A stretch of DNA of 64,000 bases from Actibacterium pelagium (GCF_002285415.1 NZ_NSBU01000004.1:620001-684000), one strand, 5' to 3'; counted from the stretch's first letter, positions 9,527 to 18,181 are shown. Notes: generated by a model from the letters alone, not told the origin. Numbers and translations are program-made.

Positions 9527-10975
9527 TTATCCCCCCTGCGGATCCGGTCCGTTTGATTTCAATGTAGTGTCGGAAATCTGATCTAGAGCCCCGGTAAGTG
9601 CGGCGATGTCGACGTCGACTTTCCACGGGTTTTTAGCGAGAAGCGGGCCGGCGGGATGTTTTTCAACCGAAGCCTTGACCTCTCGAAACGTTGCCACCGC
9701 GCGCAGGCGCGTTTTCATACCGGTCGGCCCTGCCGAAACATTGCTTAGGCCTCTTATTGCTTTGGTAACCCGATCCAGCGGGTCTGTGGTCCATGCTTTG
9801 ATACCCATCTTCGCCAAAACCGTGGTCTCACCCGATGCCGGTTTGTGAGAACGGATCCTGTCCTCAATGCTTTCGAGTGAATTTTCAAAGCTAGATCGTG
9901 CCGCTCTCCAAACCGGTTCAATTTCCTTTGTGATATCGATTTCGCGTTTGCCCTGTGTCTCGATCAGCAAAAGCTTGGCCTTGTCAATTTCGGCTTTGGC
10001 CAGTTCGAAATCGCCTTTGTTTGCCGAAGCTCGGGCCTCTGCCAGATGTTTGTCTGTGGTAGAAAGATCCGAGCCCTTTGCAACTTCAGTAGCGATATCC
10101 TTCTCTAAGGTGTCCAGGCGCGTCAAAAGATCCTTTTTGGCCTTGTCCCGCGCTGTCGCCATGCGAGACTCGACTTTCTCCATCAAGTCTTCGGCTTCGT
10201 CGAGATCGTCGAGATTCAGGTTAGAGTAAGCTTGATCTAATTGAGAGCCAGCATCGGATTGCAACTTGTCGTCCCACGGAAGGAGTTTTTTAAACTCCTC
10301 TTGGACTTGGTCCAACCGCGCCCGCAAGACAACGCTGTCGTTGTCGTCAGGAGCAGCCAATTTACTGATCGATTCGATATACAGCAGTGCCTGAACTGCA
10401 CGTCTGGCCTTGTCGGCTTTTTCACGATTTTCCTGATCTTTCTCGGCCTCGCTGATCAGGTGTTCGGCAAGTTTTGCAGCACGGGTCTGATACACCAACG
10501 ACTTTCGTTGGGTTCCCGAAGCAGCCTCTCCGCCGGCATCGCCCTTTAATTCATTCGCGATCCGAGCCTTCTCTTTGGCGACAATTTTCTTCAACTGTCC
10601 CAGTGAAATCGGTTTTCCTTTGGGCTTTTCACTGGCCGGGTGTATCGAGTCCTCTAGCCATTTCATCAGAACAAGCCGGTCCGAGTCACCGAAATAGGCT
10701 GACATCTCATCGTCTGTCAGGGTCAGGATTTTGTCATCGGCGCGAGCAGTGTCCGAAGTATACCGATATTCAGAAAGCAGCGCGGCGGCGGCTTCGATTT
10801 TTTTCTGCTTGGCCGCTTCGTCAGGAATCAACACGGGTTTTCGGCCAAGTGCCCGCATCAGTCGCCGGGCATATCTCGCTGCGTGTTCATGTCCATGGAA
10901 CTTATCAGTAAGCTTACCGTCATCGTCGACTTTGCCAGTCTTGGGCGGTGCGAATTCGTCTTTTGCCTCTCCCAT
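9527..10975 (-). CDS. Uncharacterised helical-repeat protein (482 aa), gene 2 of novel operon
   Basis: A 482-aa charged protein that I cannot assign. The N-terminal 115 residues contain a His-rich start (KFHGHEHAARYARRL) and a compact segment with LTDDEMSAYFGDSDR. The middle is helical, with two copies of a helical hairpin, around residues 245-272 (LDDLDEAEDLMEKVESRM) and 308-338 (GDFELAKAEIDKAKLLL), which match repeats in the neighbouring genes. A very strong GGAGGG ribosome-binding site lies just before the ATG. It starts 14 bases after the preceding gene and ends 3 bases before the next, so the genes are translationally linked. No signal peptide is seen. The function is unknown. Confidence 0.75.
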   Translation of the reverse strand: MGEAKDEFAPPKTGKVDDDGKLTDKFHGHEHAARYARRLMRALGRKPVLIPDEAAKQKKIEAAAALLSEYRYTSDTARADDKILTLTDDEMSAYFGDSDRLVLMKWLEDSIHPASEKPKGKPISLGQLKKIVAKEKARIANELKGDAGGEAASGTQRKSLVYQTRAAKLAEHLISEAEKDQENREKADKARRAVQALLYIESISKLAAPDDNDSVVLRARLDQVQEEFKKLLPWDDKLQSDAGSQLDQAYSNLNLDDLDEAEDLMEKVESRMATARDKAKKDLLTRLDTLEKDIATEVAKGSDLSTTDKHLAEARASANKGDFELAKAEIDKAKLLLIETQGKREIDITKEIEPVWRAARSSFENSLESIEDRIRSHKPASGETTVLAKMGIKAWTTDPLDRVTKAIRGLSNVSAGPTGMKTRLRAVATFREVKASVEKHPAGPLLAKNPWKVDVDIAALTGALDQISDTTLKSNGPDPQGG

Positions 10976-10989
10976 CAGGCCCTCCTCAG

Positions 10990-12519
10990 TTAGGAGACTG
11001 AGGCGGTAGGATCACTTACGATCCCCCGCATTTCATTCAATGCGTCACCCAGAGTGCTTTTCAATCCGATGGGCACTCCGAAGTCGTTGTCATCAATCAA
11101 TTTCACCGCTTCATTGCTATCAAGCATTGACTGAAAGGCCCGGAAAGTGTCTTCGGCCTGCGCGCACGCCTTGTCGATCTTTTCGGGACTGGCACTTTGC
11201 AATTCCAGAAAGGATTTGTTCAGTTTAACCTGAAGACCGCCAGTGAAAGAGATCAGCCCTTTGTCTGCAAGCTCTTGGCAGTTTGGATCGTCAAACGCGC
11301 CCAGGGCTTTGCGCAGCCCGTCCAGATTGTTTCCGACAACTCTATAAGCGTCATCCCAGACATCACGAACTTGAGCTGCAATTTCGCGACCACTTGGTTT
11401 GGGTGTAGGGGGCGTCGACGAAAAAGCTGAGGCGATCAGATCTAAGAGCTTCTTACAGTTCTCTTCATCTCCATTTTTGAGCAATTTCCTGGCACGCGTT
11501 AAAGCCTTGGAAAGGCGTTCAATCTCTTTGCTAGGAAGAAGGCTTTTCTGAAGCGCCCGCGCGGTCGAGATCAACCGACCTTCCAGTTCCGAGGGTTCAT
11601 CGGGTAGATCTTCTTTCTTCGAAACAGTATCGTCTGCTGGAGGTTCCATTGGGACGGGTTGGGCAAGGATGGTTGCGACCTGGTCCAACGCCGCCAGCCC
11701 GGCTGTGAAGTCCTTGGCCTTGGCGGCCTCCATTGCCTCTTTAAGCGCGGTTTGGGCAGCACCCACATGCGGGCTAAACTGTTTCAGCGCCGCCGAGAGC
11801 AGTTTCATAACTTCTGTACGACGCGCCTGAAATTGTTGCGCTGGTCCCTGATCGGACTTTTGCTTGACAGGCGGCGCCTGTTGCTCGGTTTCTGCCTGGG
11901 CATCTGGGGTGTTGAGCAGCTTCGCGATGGCCGGTAGGGTTTTCATCGCGGCGGTGTAATCGCCCGCCTCGGCCCGCACCTTGCCCATCTTCAGCGCGTC
12001 TTTCAGCTTGTCGGCAACAGGGCCACCTGCCTTGATCCGCGCCACGGCCTGCGGTTTCACCTTGGCTATCGATGCTTCCCACTTGGCCTGGGCCGGGTCG
12101 ACCTTTGCTGCTACGCTGGCCTCTTTTTCGGCCTTGGTTGCTGAATCTTGATCACCATCGTCTTCAAGAGTCTGCCCGTTCCCATCCACGATGATCACGC
12201 GGCTTGGAGCACCCGGCAACTTGATCAGCTTGAGGTATTTCTTGACGCGTTTCGCCAATCCTGCCGGAGGCTTCTTCTCGCAAGTCAGAAAAACCTCGTC
12301 CTTCTGAACGCGCATGGTACCAAGGGCGAACTTGTTGGTTTCGCCTTCGTCCTTCGCGTCAAGCAGCAGCTTTTTCGCGTTCTTGCGCTTGTCGACGAAG
12401 ATCATCATTCCTTCGTCCTTCTTTCCAAGCGCGAGGGCGAAGTTCAAAATCAACCCGCTGGCGCGGGCCTTTTTGTACCACTCTTTCAGGTGTTTGACGT
12501 TCTCGGTATCTGCTGGCAT
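10990..12519 (-). CDS. Uncharacterised repeat protein (509 aa), gene 1 of novel operon
   Basis: The first gene of the operon encodes 509 residues in two parts. Residues about 1-120 form a small alpha/beta-looking domain (FALALGKKDEG, then MMIFVDKRKNAKKLL, FALGTMRVQKDEVFLTCEK, RVIIVDGNGQTLED) with no name known to me. Residues 155-366 hold three helical-hairpin repeats whose landmark residues (GDYTAAMKTL at 186, KDFTAGLAAL at 269, GDEENCKKLL at 350) are about 81-83 residues apart. Pro- and Gln-rich linkers separate the repeats. The last 130 residues are helical and contain DVWDDAYRVVGNNLDGL. No signal peptide is seen. The ribosome-binding site is weak (AGAGAC). The promoter should lie in the 199-bp divergent region. 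Confidence 0.75.
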   Translation of the reverse strand: MPADTENVKHLKEWYKKARASGLILNFALALGKKDEGMMIFVDKRKNAKKLLLDAKDEGETNKFALGTMRVQKDEVFLTCEKKPPAGLAKRVKKYLKLIKLPGAPSRVIIVDGNGQTLEDDGDQDSATKAEKEASVAAKVDPAQAKWEASIAKVKPQAVARIKAGGPVADKLKDALKMGKVRAEAGDYTAAMKTLPAIAKLLNTPDAQAETEQQAPPVKQKSDQGPAQQFQARRTEVMKLLSAALKQFSPHVGAAQTALKEAMEAAKAKDFTAGLAALDQVATILAQPVPMEPPADDTVSKKEDLPDEPSELEGRLISTARALQKSLLPSKEIERLSKALTRARKLLKNGDEENCKKLLDLIASAFSSTPPTPKPSGREIAAQVRDVWDDAYRVVGNNLDGLRKALGAFDDPNCQELADKGLISFTGGLQVKLNKSFLELQSASPEKIDKACAQAEDTFRAFQSMLDSNEAVKLIDDNDFGVPIGLKSTLGDALNEMRGIVSDPTASVS

Positions 12520-12718
12520 CTGTCTCTGACCAAAGTGAAATAGTTAATCTGACCTTAGTGCCCACGGAAAAGCCTAGCGGCGCCTAGGCGACACGTCTAG
12601 AAAAACCCATTCCTTGACGGCAACCTCATTGGCCGCAATCCGCTGACCTTGCGGGATGGGTCGGTTGGTCTTATCTAGCTTGGCTTAAGGATCAGCGGTC
12701 GCAAGGCAAACGTCACAT
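12520..12718. promoter_or_regulatory. Divergent promoter region with mutually exclusive hairpins before ABC exporter
   Basis: A 199-bp divergent region between the novel operon (minus) and the ABC exporter (plus). CCGCTGA-CCTTGCG at 12640-12653 is complementary, segment by segment, to TCAGCGG (12692-12698) and CGCAAGG (12700-12706). The order is 1-2-1'-2', so the two pairings form either a pseudoknot or alternative hairpins. CGCAAGG includes the AAGG that probably serves as the exporter ribosome-binding site. A GCCTAG...GCCTAGGC repeat lies at about 12572-12589. No clear -35/-10 pair was identified. Confidence 0.4.
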
Positions 12719-14497
12719 ATGACATCCAAACCATCCCCCACCCCTATGTCGGGATTGAGCATCGTCAAGCGACTGTTGAGGGAATCTTTGGTTCCGCGCT
12801 GGAAGCTATACCTGCTGTCTATCTTCTGCATGATTGGCGTCTCGGCCTTCACTGGCGCACTGGCCTATTCCACCAAGCTGATCGTGAACGAGGTCTTCGT
12901 TGATGGTGATACCAAGGCGGCCTTCTACGTGGCCGGTCTGGTGGTGCTGATCTCATTCTTCAAAAGTCTGTTTGAATACGGCAACGGCGTTCTTTCCGTG
13001 ACATTCCAGCGGGTCATTGCGGCCGGATACCAGCGGATGCTGTTCCAAAAGCTGATGGAAAAAGACGTCTGGTACCTGACCCGCCAGCATTCTGCCACCT
13101 TCATGGGGCGGGTGCAGCAACTGGGGGCGGCTTGTGGTGACGTTGTGGTGAATGTCTCGAACAAGCTTTTGACCGAGACGCTGACGCTATTGGCGCTTGT
13201 GGGCGTGATGGTCATGCAGGACCCGCTGATGAGCCTGATCAGCTGCATCGTTTTCCCACTGATCTTCTGGATTGTGGGCACTTTGTCCAAGCGGATCCGT
13301 TCGGTCGCTGCCGAAGAGACAGAGTTGACCGGCGCCTATATGGGTGTCGGGACAGAGGCGTTTCAGGGCGTGCGCACCGTCAAAAGCTATGGTCTTGAAG
13401 ACAAGACCTACGCCAAGTTCGACGAGGCGATCGACAAGCTGGAAACCCGTATTCTGGGTATCGCCAAGATCACTGCCGCCACCGTGCCACTGCTGCAATT
13501 CATCGGCGGTTTGGTTCTGGGTGGCTTTGTTGTCTACGCCGCGTGGCAGACCCTGAGCATGGGCAAAACCCCCGGTGAGTTTACGGCCTTCATTACCGCC
13601 TTCCTGCTGGCCTACCAACCGGCAGAACGGATCTCGAAGGTTCTGGTGCAAATCCAGAAAAGCGTCGTGCAGGCCGGCTACATGTACGAGATCATCGAAA
13701 CCCCGCCGACCCGTCCTGCTGCGGGCGACAAGACCTTCCCCGAAGGTCCCGGAGCGCTGGAATTTGACGCGGTTTCCTTTGCCTATGAGACCGCCGAAGA
13801 CGGGGTTAAGGCCCTGTCAGAGGTCAACATAACTTTGAACCCGGGCGAAAAGATCGCATTGGTGGGCCGGTCTGGGGCAGGCAAAAGCACGCTGGTTGAT
13901 CTGGTCATGCGCTTCTACGATCCGACTTCGGGGCATATTCGTTTGGCTGGCACTGACCTGCGCGAGGTAACGGACGAGGCGATGCGCAACGCGGTCGCCC
14001 TGATCAGTCAGGATGTTTTCCTGTTCGAGGGCACGCTGCGCGAAAACATACTGGATGGCAAGCCCGACGCAATCGACGAAGAGCTGGCCCGTGCCATCGA
14101 ATTCGCAGCCCTGCAGCCGGTGCTGGACATGTTGCCCGATGGTCTGGAAACCAATGTCGGCCCCAATGGGTCGGGCTTGTCTGGCGGTCAAAAACAGCGC
14201 GTTGGCATTGCCCGCGCTGTGCTGAAAGACGCCCGCGTCTTTGTCTTCGACGAGGCGACCAGCGCGCTGGACGTCGAAAACGAACGCAGGATCATGGAGC
14301 GCCTCAGCGCAGGCTTCGCGGACAAGATCGTTCTGTTTGCCACGCACCGCCCCGCGACGTTGGCATATGTCGACAAGATCCTGATGCTGGATCACGGCAA
14401 GGTCGTGGCTTTCGGCCCGCAGCAACAGCTAGAGGCCGAGAACGAGTCTTATCAGAACCTGTTTGCTGCCGCGATGGACGACACGGCCGAAGCCTAG
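12719..14497 (+). CDS. ABC exporter, fused membrane and ATPase domains (MsbA-like)
   Basis: A 592-aa type I exporter half-transporter. A six-helix membrane domain spans roughly residues 30-320, followed by an ATPase domain with Walker A GRSGAGKST (about 383), the signature LSGGQKQR (about 487), Walker B VFVFDEATSALD (about 506) and an H-loop ATHRPA. It would act as a homodimer in the inner membrane, exporting a lipid, peptide or other hydrophobic cargo; MsbA-like lipid flipping is the default for the family. It is divergent from the novel operon, so a shared role is possible but unproven. ATG 12746 is an alternative start. Its TAG stop overlaps the proC stop in a shared CTAG. Confidence 0.85.
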   Translation: MTSKPSPTPMSGLSIVKRLLRESLVPRWKLYLLSIFCMIGVSAFTGALAYSTKLIVNEVFVDGDTKAAFYVAGLVVLISFFKSLFEYGNGVLSVTFQRVIAAGYQRMLFQKLMEKDVWYLTRQHSATFMGRVQQLGAACGDVVVNVSNKLLTETLTLLALVGVMVMQDPLMSLISCIVFPLIFWIVGTLSKRIRSVAAEETELTGAYMGVGTEAFQGVRTVKSYGLEDKTYAKFDEAIDKLETRILGIAKITAATVPLLQFIGGLVLGGFVVYAAWQTLSMGKTPGEFTAFITAFLLAYQPAERISKVLVQIQKSVVQAGYMYEIIETPPTRPAAGDKTFPEGPGALEFDAVSFAYETAEDGVKALSEVNITLNPGEKIALVGRSGAGKSTLVDLVMRFYDPTSGHIRLAGTDLREVTDEAMRNAVALISQDVFLFEGTLRENILDGKPDAIDEELARAIEFAALQPVLDMLPDGLETNVGPNGSGLSGGQKQRVGIARAVLKDARVFVFDEATSALDVENERRIMERLSAGFADKIVLFATHRPATLAYVDKILMLDHGKVVAFGPQQQLEAENESYQNLFAAAMDDTAEA

Positions 14498-15312
14498 GCC
14501 ATTTCAGCCAATTCGATGCTGCGGTCTTTCGAGGCTTTGACCACGGCCGAGACCAGAGCGTTCAGGTTGGGCTCGCTCTCGGCGAAAACCTTCAGTGCTG
14601 CCGCCGTGGTGCCGCCCGGAGAGGTCACGTTCTCACGCAGTGTCGCCACTTCCGCGAAATTGTCCCCAATCATGGCTGCTGCCCCGACAAGTGTGTCGCG
14701 CGCCAGACGGAAGGCAAGGTCTTCCTCTAGCCCTGCATCCTTGCCTGCGGCAACCAAAGCTTCGACAAAGGCAAAGACATAGGCCGGACCAGAGCCCGAA
14801 AGCCCGATGACCGCGTGAATGTCTTCTTCGTCGGTCAGAATTTCGACCACACCGACGGCGGTCATCAAGTCTTGTGCTGCGGCCAAGGGCGCCCCTTGGG
14901 CAGCTTTATTGGCGACCAATGCAGAGACGCCCTTTTTCAAAAGCGCAGGCGTGTTCGGCATGACGCGCACGATCTTGGCATCTGCGCCCAGTTCAGCTTC
15001 GAAGAAGGAGATCGGGGTACCAGCCGCGACCGAGATAAAGAGCGTATCAGCGAAATCGCCCTCAATCTGTCCCATGACTTCTTTCATCATCTGCGGTTTT
15101 GTCGCCAGAATCAAAACGGCGGGGTTTGCTGGGATGTCAGCGTTCAGACGCAACCCTTTGGCAGCCTGCTCTTTCAGCCAGTCCGAAGGGTAGGGTTCAA
15201 CCACGGTCACTGCTTCATGCGCTAGGCCAGTGTCCAGCCAGGCCGCCAGCAATGCAGAGCCCATGCGCCCGCAGCCAATAAGAACCATTCCGTTTTTGTT
15301 CAGCGCTTCCAT
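14494..15312 (-). CDS. proC: Pyrroline-5-carboxylate reductase
   Basis: A 272-aa NAD(P)H-dependent enzyme for the last step of proline synthesis, 1-pyrroline-5-carboxylate to L-proline. The Rossmann loop is IGCGRMGSALL near residues 12-22. The dimerisation domain signature GLSGSGPAYVFAFVEAL and the region TLVGAAAMI...SPGGTTAAAL are typical of ProC. The frame extends upstream, but that part (Pro-rich, no family similarity) overlaps a terminator-like hairpin, so ATG 15312 is the likely start. The stop codon shares a CTAG with the convergent ABC exporter gene. Confidence 0.92.
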   Translation of the reverse strand: MEALNKNGMVLIGCGRMGSALLAAWLDTGLAHEAVTVVEPYPSDWLKEQAAKGLRLNADIPANPAVLILATKPQMMKEVMGQIEGDFADTLFISVAAGTPISFFEAELGADAKIVRVMPNTPALLKKGVSALVANKAAQGAPLAAAQDLMTAVGVVEILTDEEDIHAVIGLSGSGPAYVFAFVEALVAAGKDAGLEEDLAFRLARDTLVGAAAMIGDNFAEVATLRENVTSPGGTTAAALKVFAESEPNLNALVSAVVKASKDRSIELAEMA

Positions 15313-15430
15313 GCTTCGCCCCCAGATTTCATGTTTCTCAACTGGCTTAACAGCCCCCAAAGCCCACTTCCAGACCCTTTGCGCGTTCGGTGTCGCACGT
15401 GATTTTGGGGTGCCCGGCGAGCTACAAAAG

Positions 15431-15540
15431 AAAACCCCTGCCGCAAAGGGCAGGGGTTCCTCTTTCCTATTCGGTCGGACGAGATAGGGTGGGGGCTGAG
15501 ACCCGTCTGACCGAACTAGCATTTCGCTATGAGGTCAAGG
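15431..15540 (-). ncRNA. Candidate small RNA with intrinsic terminator, upstream of proC
   Basis: On the minus strand a perfect 10-bp stem (arms at 15449-15458 and 15433-15442, 6-nt loop) is followed by TTTTCTTTT, which is a good intrinsic terminator. No minus-strand protein gene ends here: proC starts downstream on the same strand and the DUF2794 gene runs the other way. Just upstream is a second inverted repeat (15505-15515 with 15470-15480, 10 of 11 positions complementary) and a TTGACC -35-like box at 15538-15533. This suggests a short transcript of about 70-100 nt. Strand and start are inferred; the G-U pair in the second stem would form better on the plus strand. Confidence 0.4.
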
Positions 15541-15653
15541 TTCGCCAACGAAACCGGCATGATCTGGGACAGTATGAGAAAACTAAGGGGTCTTTTCCGG
15601 GCGAAACTGCGGCATGGGTTGATTTGTTTGGGAAACGCACGCACGGTAATCTT

Positions 15654-16001
15654 ATGACCATTCAAACGCCGACGCCGTTCCCGCAGCAACGCTCTGTTCC
15701 AGAGCAGGTGACTTTTGACCGGCGCGAGCTTGGGGTCATCATGTCGCTTTACGGACGGATGGTCGCCGCCGGTGAGTGGCGGGACTATGGCATGTCTTTC
15801 CTGCGCGATCGCGCCGTGTTTTCCGTTTTCCGTCGGGCCGCTGAACAGCCGCTGTACCGGATCGAAAAAGACCCAAGGCTTCGCAACAAGCAGGGCCAGT
15901 ATTCGGTGATTGGCATGGATGGTCAGATCTTGAAGCGCGGGCAAGACCTGCGGACAGTGCTGCGCGTGTTGGAGCGCAAGCTAATCCGACCCGTCGATTA
16001 A
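15654..16001 (+). CDS. DUF2794 family protein
   Basis: A 115-aa protein conserved in Alphaproteobacteria as DUF2794: FDRRELGVIMSLYGRMVAAGEWRDY, then FRRAAEQPLYRIEKDP and a C-terminal VLRVLERKL. Its function is unknown. The frame is open further upstream, but that stretch crosses the structured 15431-15540 region and lacks family similarity, so ATG 15654 is preferred. It ends in a 4-base TTAA overlap with the convergent NlpC/P60 gene. Confidence 0.85.
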   Translation: MTIQTPTPFPQQRSVPEQVTFDRRELGVIMSLYGRMVAAGEWRDYGMSFLRDRAVFSVFRRAAEQPLYRIEKDPRLRNKQGQYSVIGMDGQILKRGQDLRTVLRVLERKLIRPVD

Positions 16002-16738
16002 TCCACTCTTTTATGGGCCAGAAGCGGCCCGTCGCCCTGTTCCTCGATCCGGCGCAGAGCGTCGCTCAATGGCTCATAGGCCACGGCCATGTGGTGGGCG
16101 TTGGCATGGATCAATGTATGTGGGTCCACGACCAGCGCGACATGCCCTTTCCAGAAAAGCAGGTCACCGCGTTCAAACCCGCTACCAGGGGGCAGAAGAC
16201 GGCCAAGCTGATCCTGCTGCGGGCCGCTGTCACCGGGGCAATCCCGCCCGCTTGACAAAAAGGCCATTTGCACAAGCCCGGAACAATCGATACCCCAGAT
16301 CGAATTTCCACCCCACAGGTAGGGGGTTCCAAAGAACATTTGCGCCACCGTAACCGGATCGGCGAATGGCGCGTTTAGCGGACGCAGATGGGGCTTGGGA
16401 ACAAAGCGGCCCTGTGCTGTTTCAAAGAAATTTCCTTGCGCCGAGACGACGCGAAGTTGGCTGCCAAAGGACAGCGGTTGCGCGTCCGGGTTCTTGAAAT
16501 CGGCCGAGCCATAGCTGTGCGAGGCCGGAACCGCGATGCGATGGGTCGGGGGCTCTGACACTCCCAATTCGCTTTGCAGGATGGCACCGTGATAACCGTC
16601 TCGGCTGGCACGGCCGATGGCATAGTCCCCGTCGGACTGTTCGACCTGAAACGCCTCACCATAAACCAACTGACGCGTACGCCCGGTGTTTGGTTTGGGC
16701 AGCAGGTCGGTGACCGGTGATGTAACGCGCAACTCCAT
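15998..16738 (-). CDS. NlpC/P60 family cell-wall peptidase
   Basis: A 246-aa protein with an N-terminal SH3b-like part (about residues 20-100) and a C-terminal NlpC/P60 cysteine peptidase domain. The catalytic Cys is in GIDCSGLVQMAF, the His is in GHVALVV, and a further polar residue is near HTLIHANAHH. Such enzymes cleave D-Glu to diaminoacid linkages in peptidoglycan peptides, as in dipeptidyl-peptidase VI-like recycling enzymes. No signal peptide is visible, which favours a cytoplasmic muropeptide-recycling role. It starts one base after the aminopeptidase gene ends, so the two peptidases are co-transcribed and may degrade peptides in sequence. Confidence 0.85.
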   Translation of the reverse strand: MELRVTSPVTDLLPKPNTGRTRQLVYGEAFQVEQSDGDYAIGRASRDGYHGAILQSELGVSEPPTHRIAVPASHSYGSADFKNPDAQPLSFGSQLRVVSAQGNFFETAQGRFVPKPHLRPLNAPFADPVTVAQMFFGTPYLWGGNSIWGIDCSGLVQMAFLSSGRDCPGDSGPQQDQLGRLLPPGSGFERGDLLFWKGHVALVVDPHTLIHANAHHMAVAYEPLSDALRRIEEQGDGPLLAHKRVD

Positions 16739-16739
16739 T

Positions 16740-18125
16740 CTAGATCGACAGCAGTTTGGGAAGCGCTTCCAGCACGGCGCGCGCGCCTTGGCCGACACCA
16801 CCTTTGGGGCGGGCGGGGGCGGCGGCAGGCTGCCAGCCGTAGATGTCGAAATGCATGTATGGGGCCGTGTCCACGAAGCGACGCAGGAACAGGGCGGCCG
16901 TGATAGACCCGGCAAAACCCCCGGCGGGCGCATTGTCCAGATCGGCTATCGCGGGTTCGATCATCTGCTCGTAGGGGTCATGGAAAGGCATCCGCCAGAC
17001 CGGATCGGCGACCTTTGCAGCGGCTTCGGCCAGCTTCCCAGCCGCGCTGTCGTCGTCGGTGTAGAACGGCGCAAGGTCCGGGCCGACTGCCACCCGCGCG
17101 GCCCCGGTCAGCGTGGCCATCGACAGGATCAAATCCGCAGGCTCTTCATCTGCAAACGCCAGCGCGTCGGCCAGAACAAGTCGGCCTTCGGCATCTGTAT
17201 TGTTGATCTCGATCGTCTGACCTTTGCGCGATGTCAGAACATCGCCGGGGCGAAACGCGTTGCCAGCGACACTGTTTTCAACCGCCGGGATCAGCACGCG
17301 CAGGCGCAGTGGCAGGCCCAAAGACATAATCATGCGCGCCAGTCCAAGGACGGTGGCCGCACCGCCCATATCCTTTTTCATCAACCCCATAGAGGCGCCG
17401 GGCTTCAGGTTCAGGCCACCGGTATCAAAGCAGACACCCTTGCCAACAAGGGTCAGTGCGGGGCCAGCTTTGCCCCACCGCATGTCCAGCAACCGAGGCG
17501 GTGTAGTCGATGCGCGTCCGACAGTGTGGATCAGCGGAAAGTTTTGCGACAGCAGCTCGTCGCCCAGAACCTCTGTGACCTCGGCCCCGAACTCTTTACC
17601 CAAGCCATGAATCACACCAGCCAGCGTATCCGGCCCCATGTCAGATGTCGGGGTGTTGATCAGATCGCGGGTCAAACATTCGCCCGCTGCAATCTTGGTC
17701 AGCCTGTCCGCATCGACGCCTGCAGGGGCTTTCAGGCGCGCTTTCGGCGTTGCCGAGGCCTTGTAGCGATCAAACCGGTACTGGCCCAACAGCCAACCCA
17801 AGGCGAATTCGCTTTTGGCCTGAGCCTCCATCTCGTCGGCCTCAAGATGATAGACGCCCTCGGGAAGTGAAGACGCCAATCCGGCCAAATGGAACCGACC
17901 GCGTTTGCGCGCGGGCGCTTGCCCGAACCCAACGGCGACCGCGGAAATTGACCCGTCCGGATCCGGCAAAAGGCAGCTTTCTCCAAGCTTTCCCGTGAAC
18001 CCGGAATTGCGCAGCCAGTCCGCCTGCGCCTTGGGGTGAGAGGCGATCCATTCCTCTGCCTTGTCTTGCTCAATCACATGAATCGGGCAGGAGGCGGCAT
18101 CGCCCTGTTCGAATTCGGGATACAT
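16740..18125 (-). CDS. M17 leucyl aminopeptidase family protein
   Basis: A 461-aa M17 metallo-aminopeptidase. The metal and active-site motifs are [29 protein letters not shown] and the signature [14 protein letters not shown]. It releases N-terminal residues from peptides in the cytoplasm with two divalent metals. ATG 18125 follows an AAAGGA ribosome-binding site; the longer frame upstream is not family-like. It is directly followed by the NlpC/P60 peptidase gene, an arrangement that suggests joint turnover of cell-wall or other peptides. Confidence 0.9.
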   Translation of the reverse strand: MYPEFEQGDAASCPIHVIEQDKAEEWIASHPKAQADWLRNSGFTGKLGESCLLPDPDGSISAVAVGFGQAPARKRGRFHLAGLASSLPEGVYHLEADEMEAQAKSEFALGWLLGQYRFDRYKASATPKARLKAPAGVDADRLTKIAAGECLTRDLINTPTSDMGPDTLAGVIHGLGKEFGAEVTEVLGDELLSQNFPLIHTVGRASTTPPRLLDMRWGKAGPALTLVGKGVCFDTGGLNLKPGASMGLMKKDMGGAATVLGLARMIMSLGLPLRLRVLIPAVENSVAGNAFRPGDVLTSRKGQTIEINNTDAEGRLVLADALAFADEEPADLILSMATLTGAARVAVGPDLAPFYTDDDSAAGKLAEAAAKVADPVWRMPFHDPYEQMIEPAIADLDNAPAGGFAGSITAALFLRRFVDTAPYMHFDIYGWQPAAAPARPKGGVGQGARAVLEALPKLLSI

Positions 18126-18181
18126 GGTTGTCCTTTCAGGCTTTTGTTCAAACCTATCGTTCTGAACATCGCCTGCAAGGG

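Noticed and set aside
12719-14497. ABC exporter as dedicated secretion pump for the 1293-aa neighbour
   Set aside because: No RTX repeats, membrane-fusion protein or outer-membrane partner is present nearby; only adjacency supports the link.
16686-17870. Plus-strand open frame of 394 codons opposite the aminopeptidase gene
   Set aside because: Shadow of the M17 gene; no domain.
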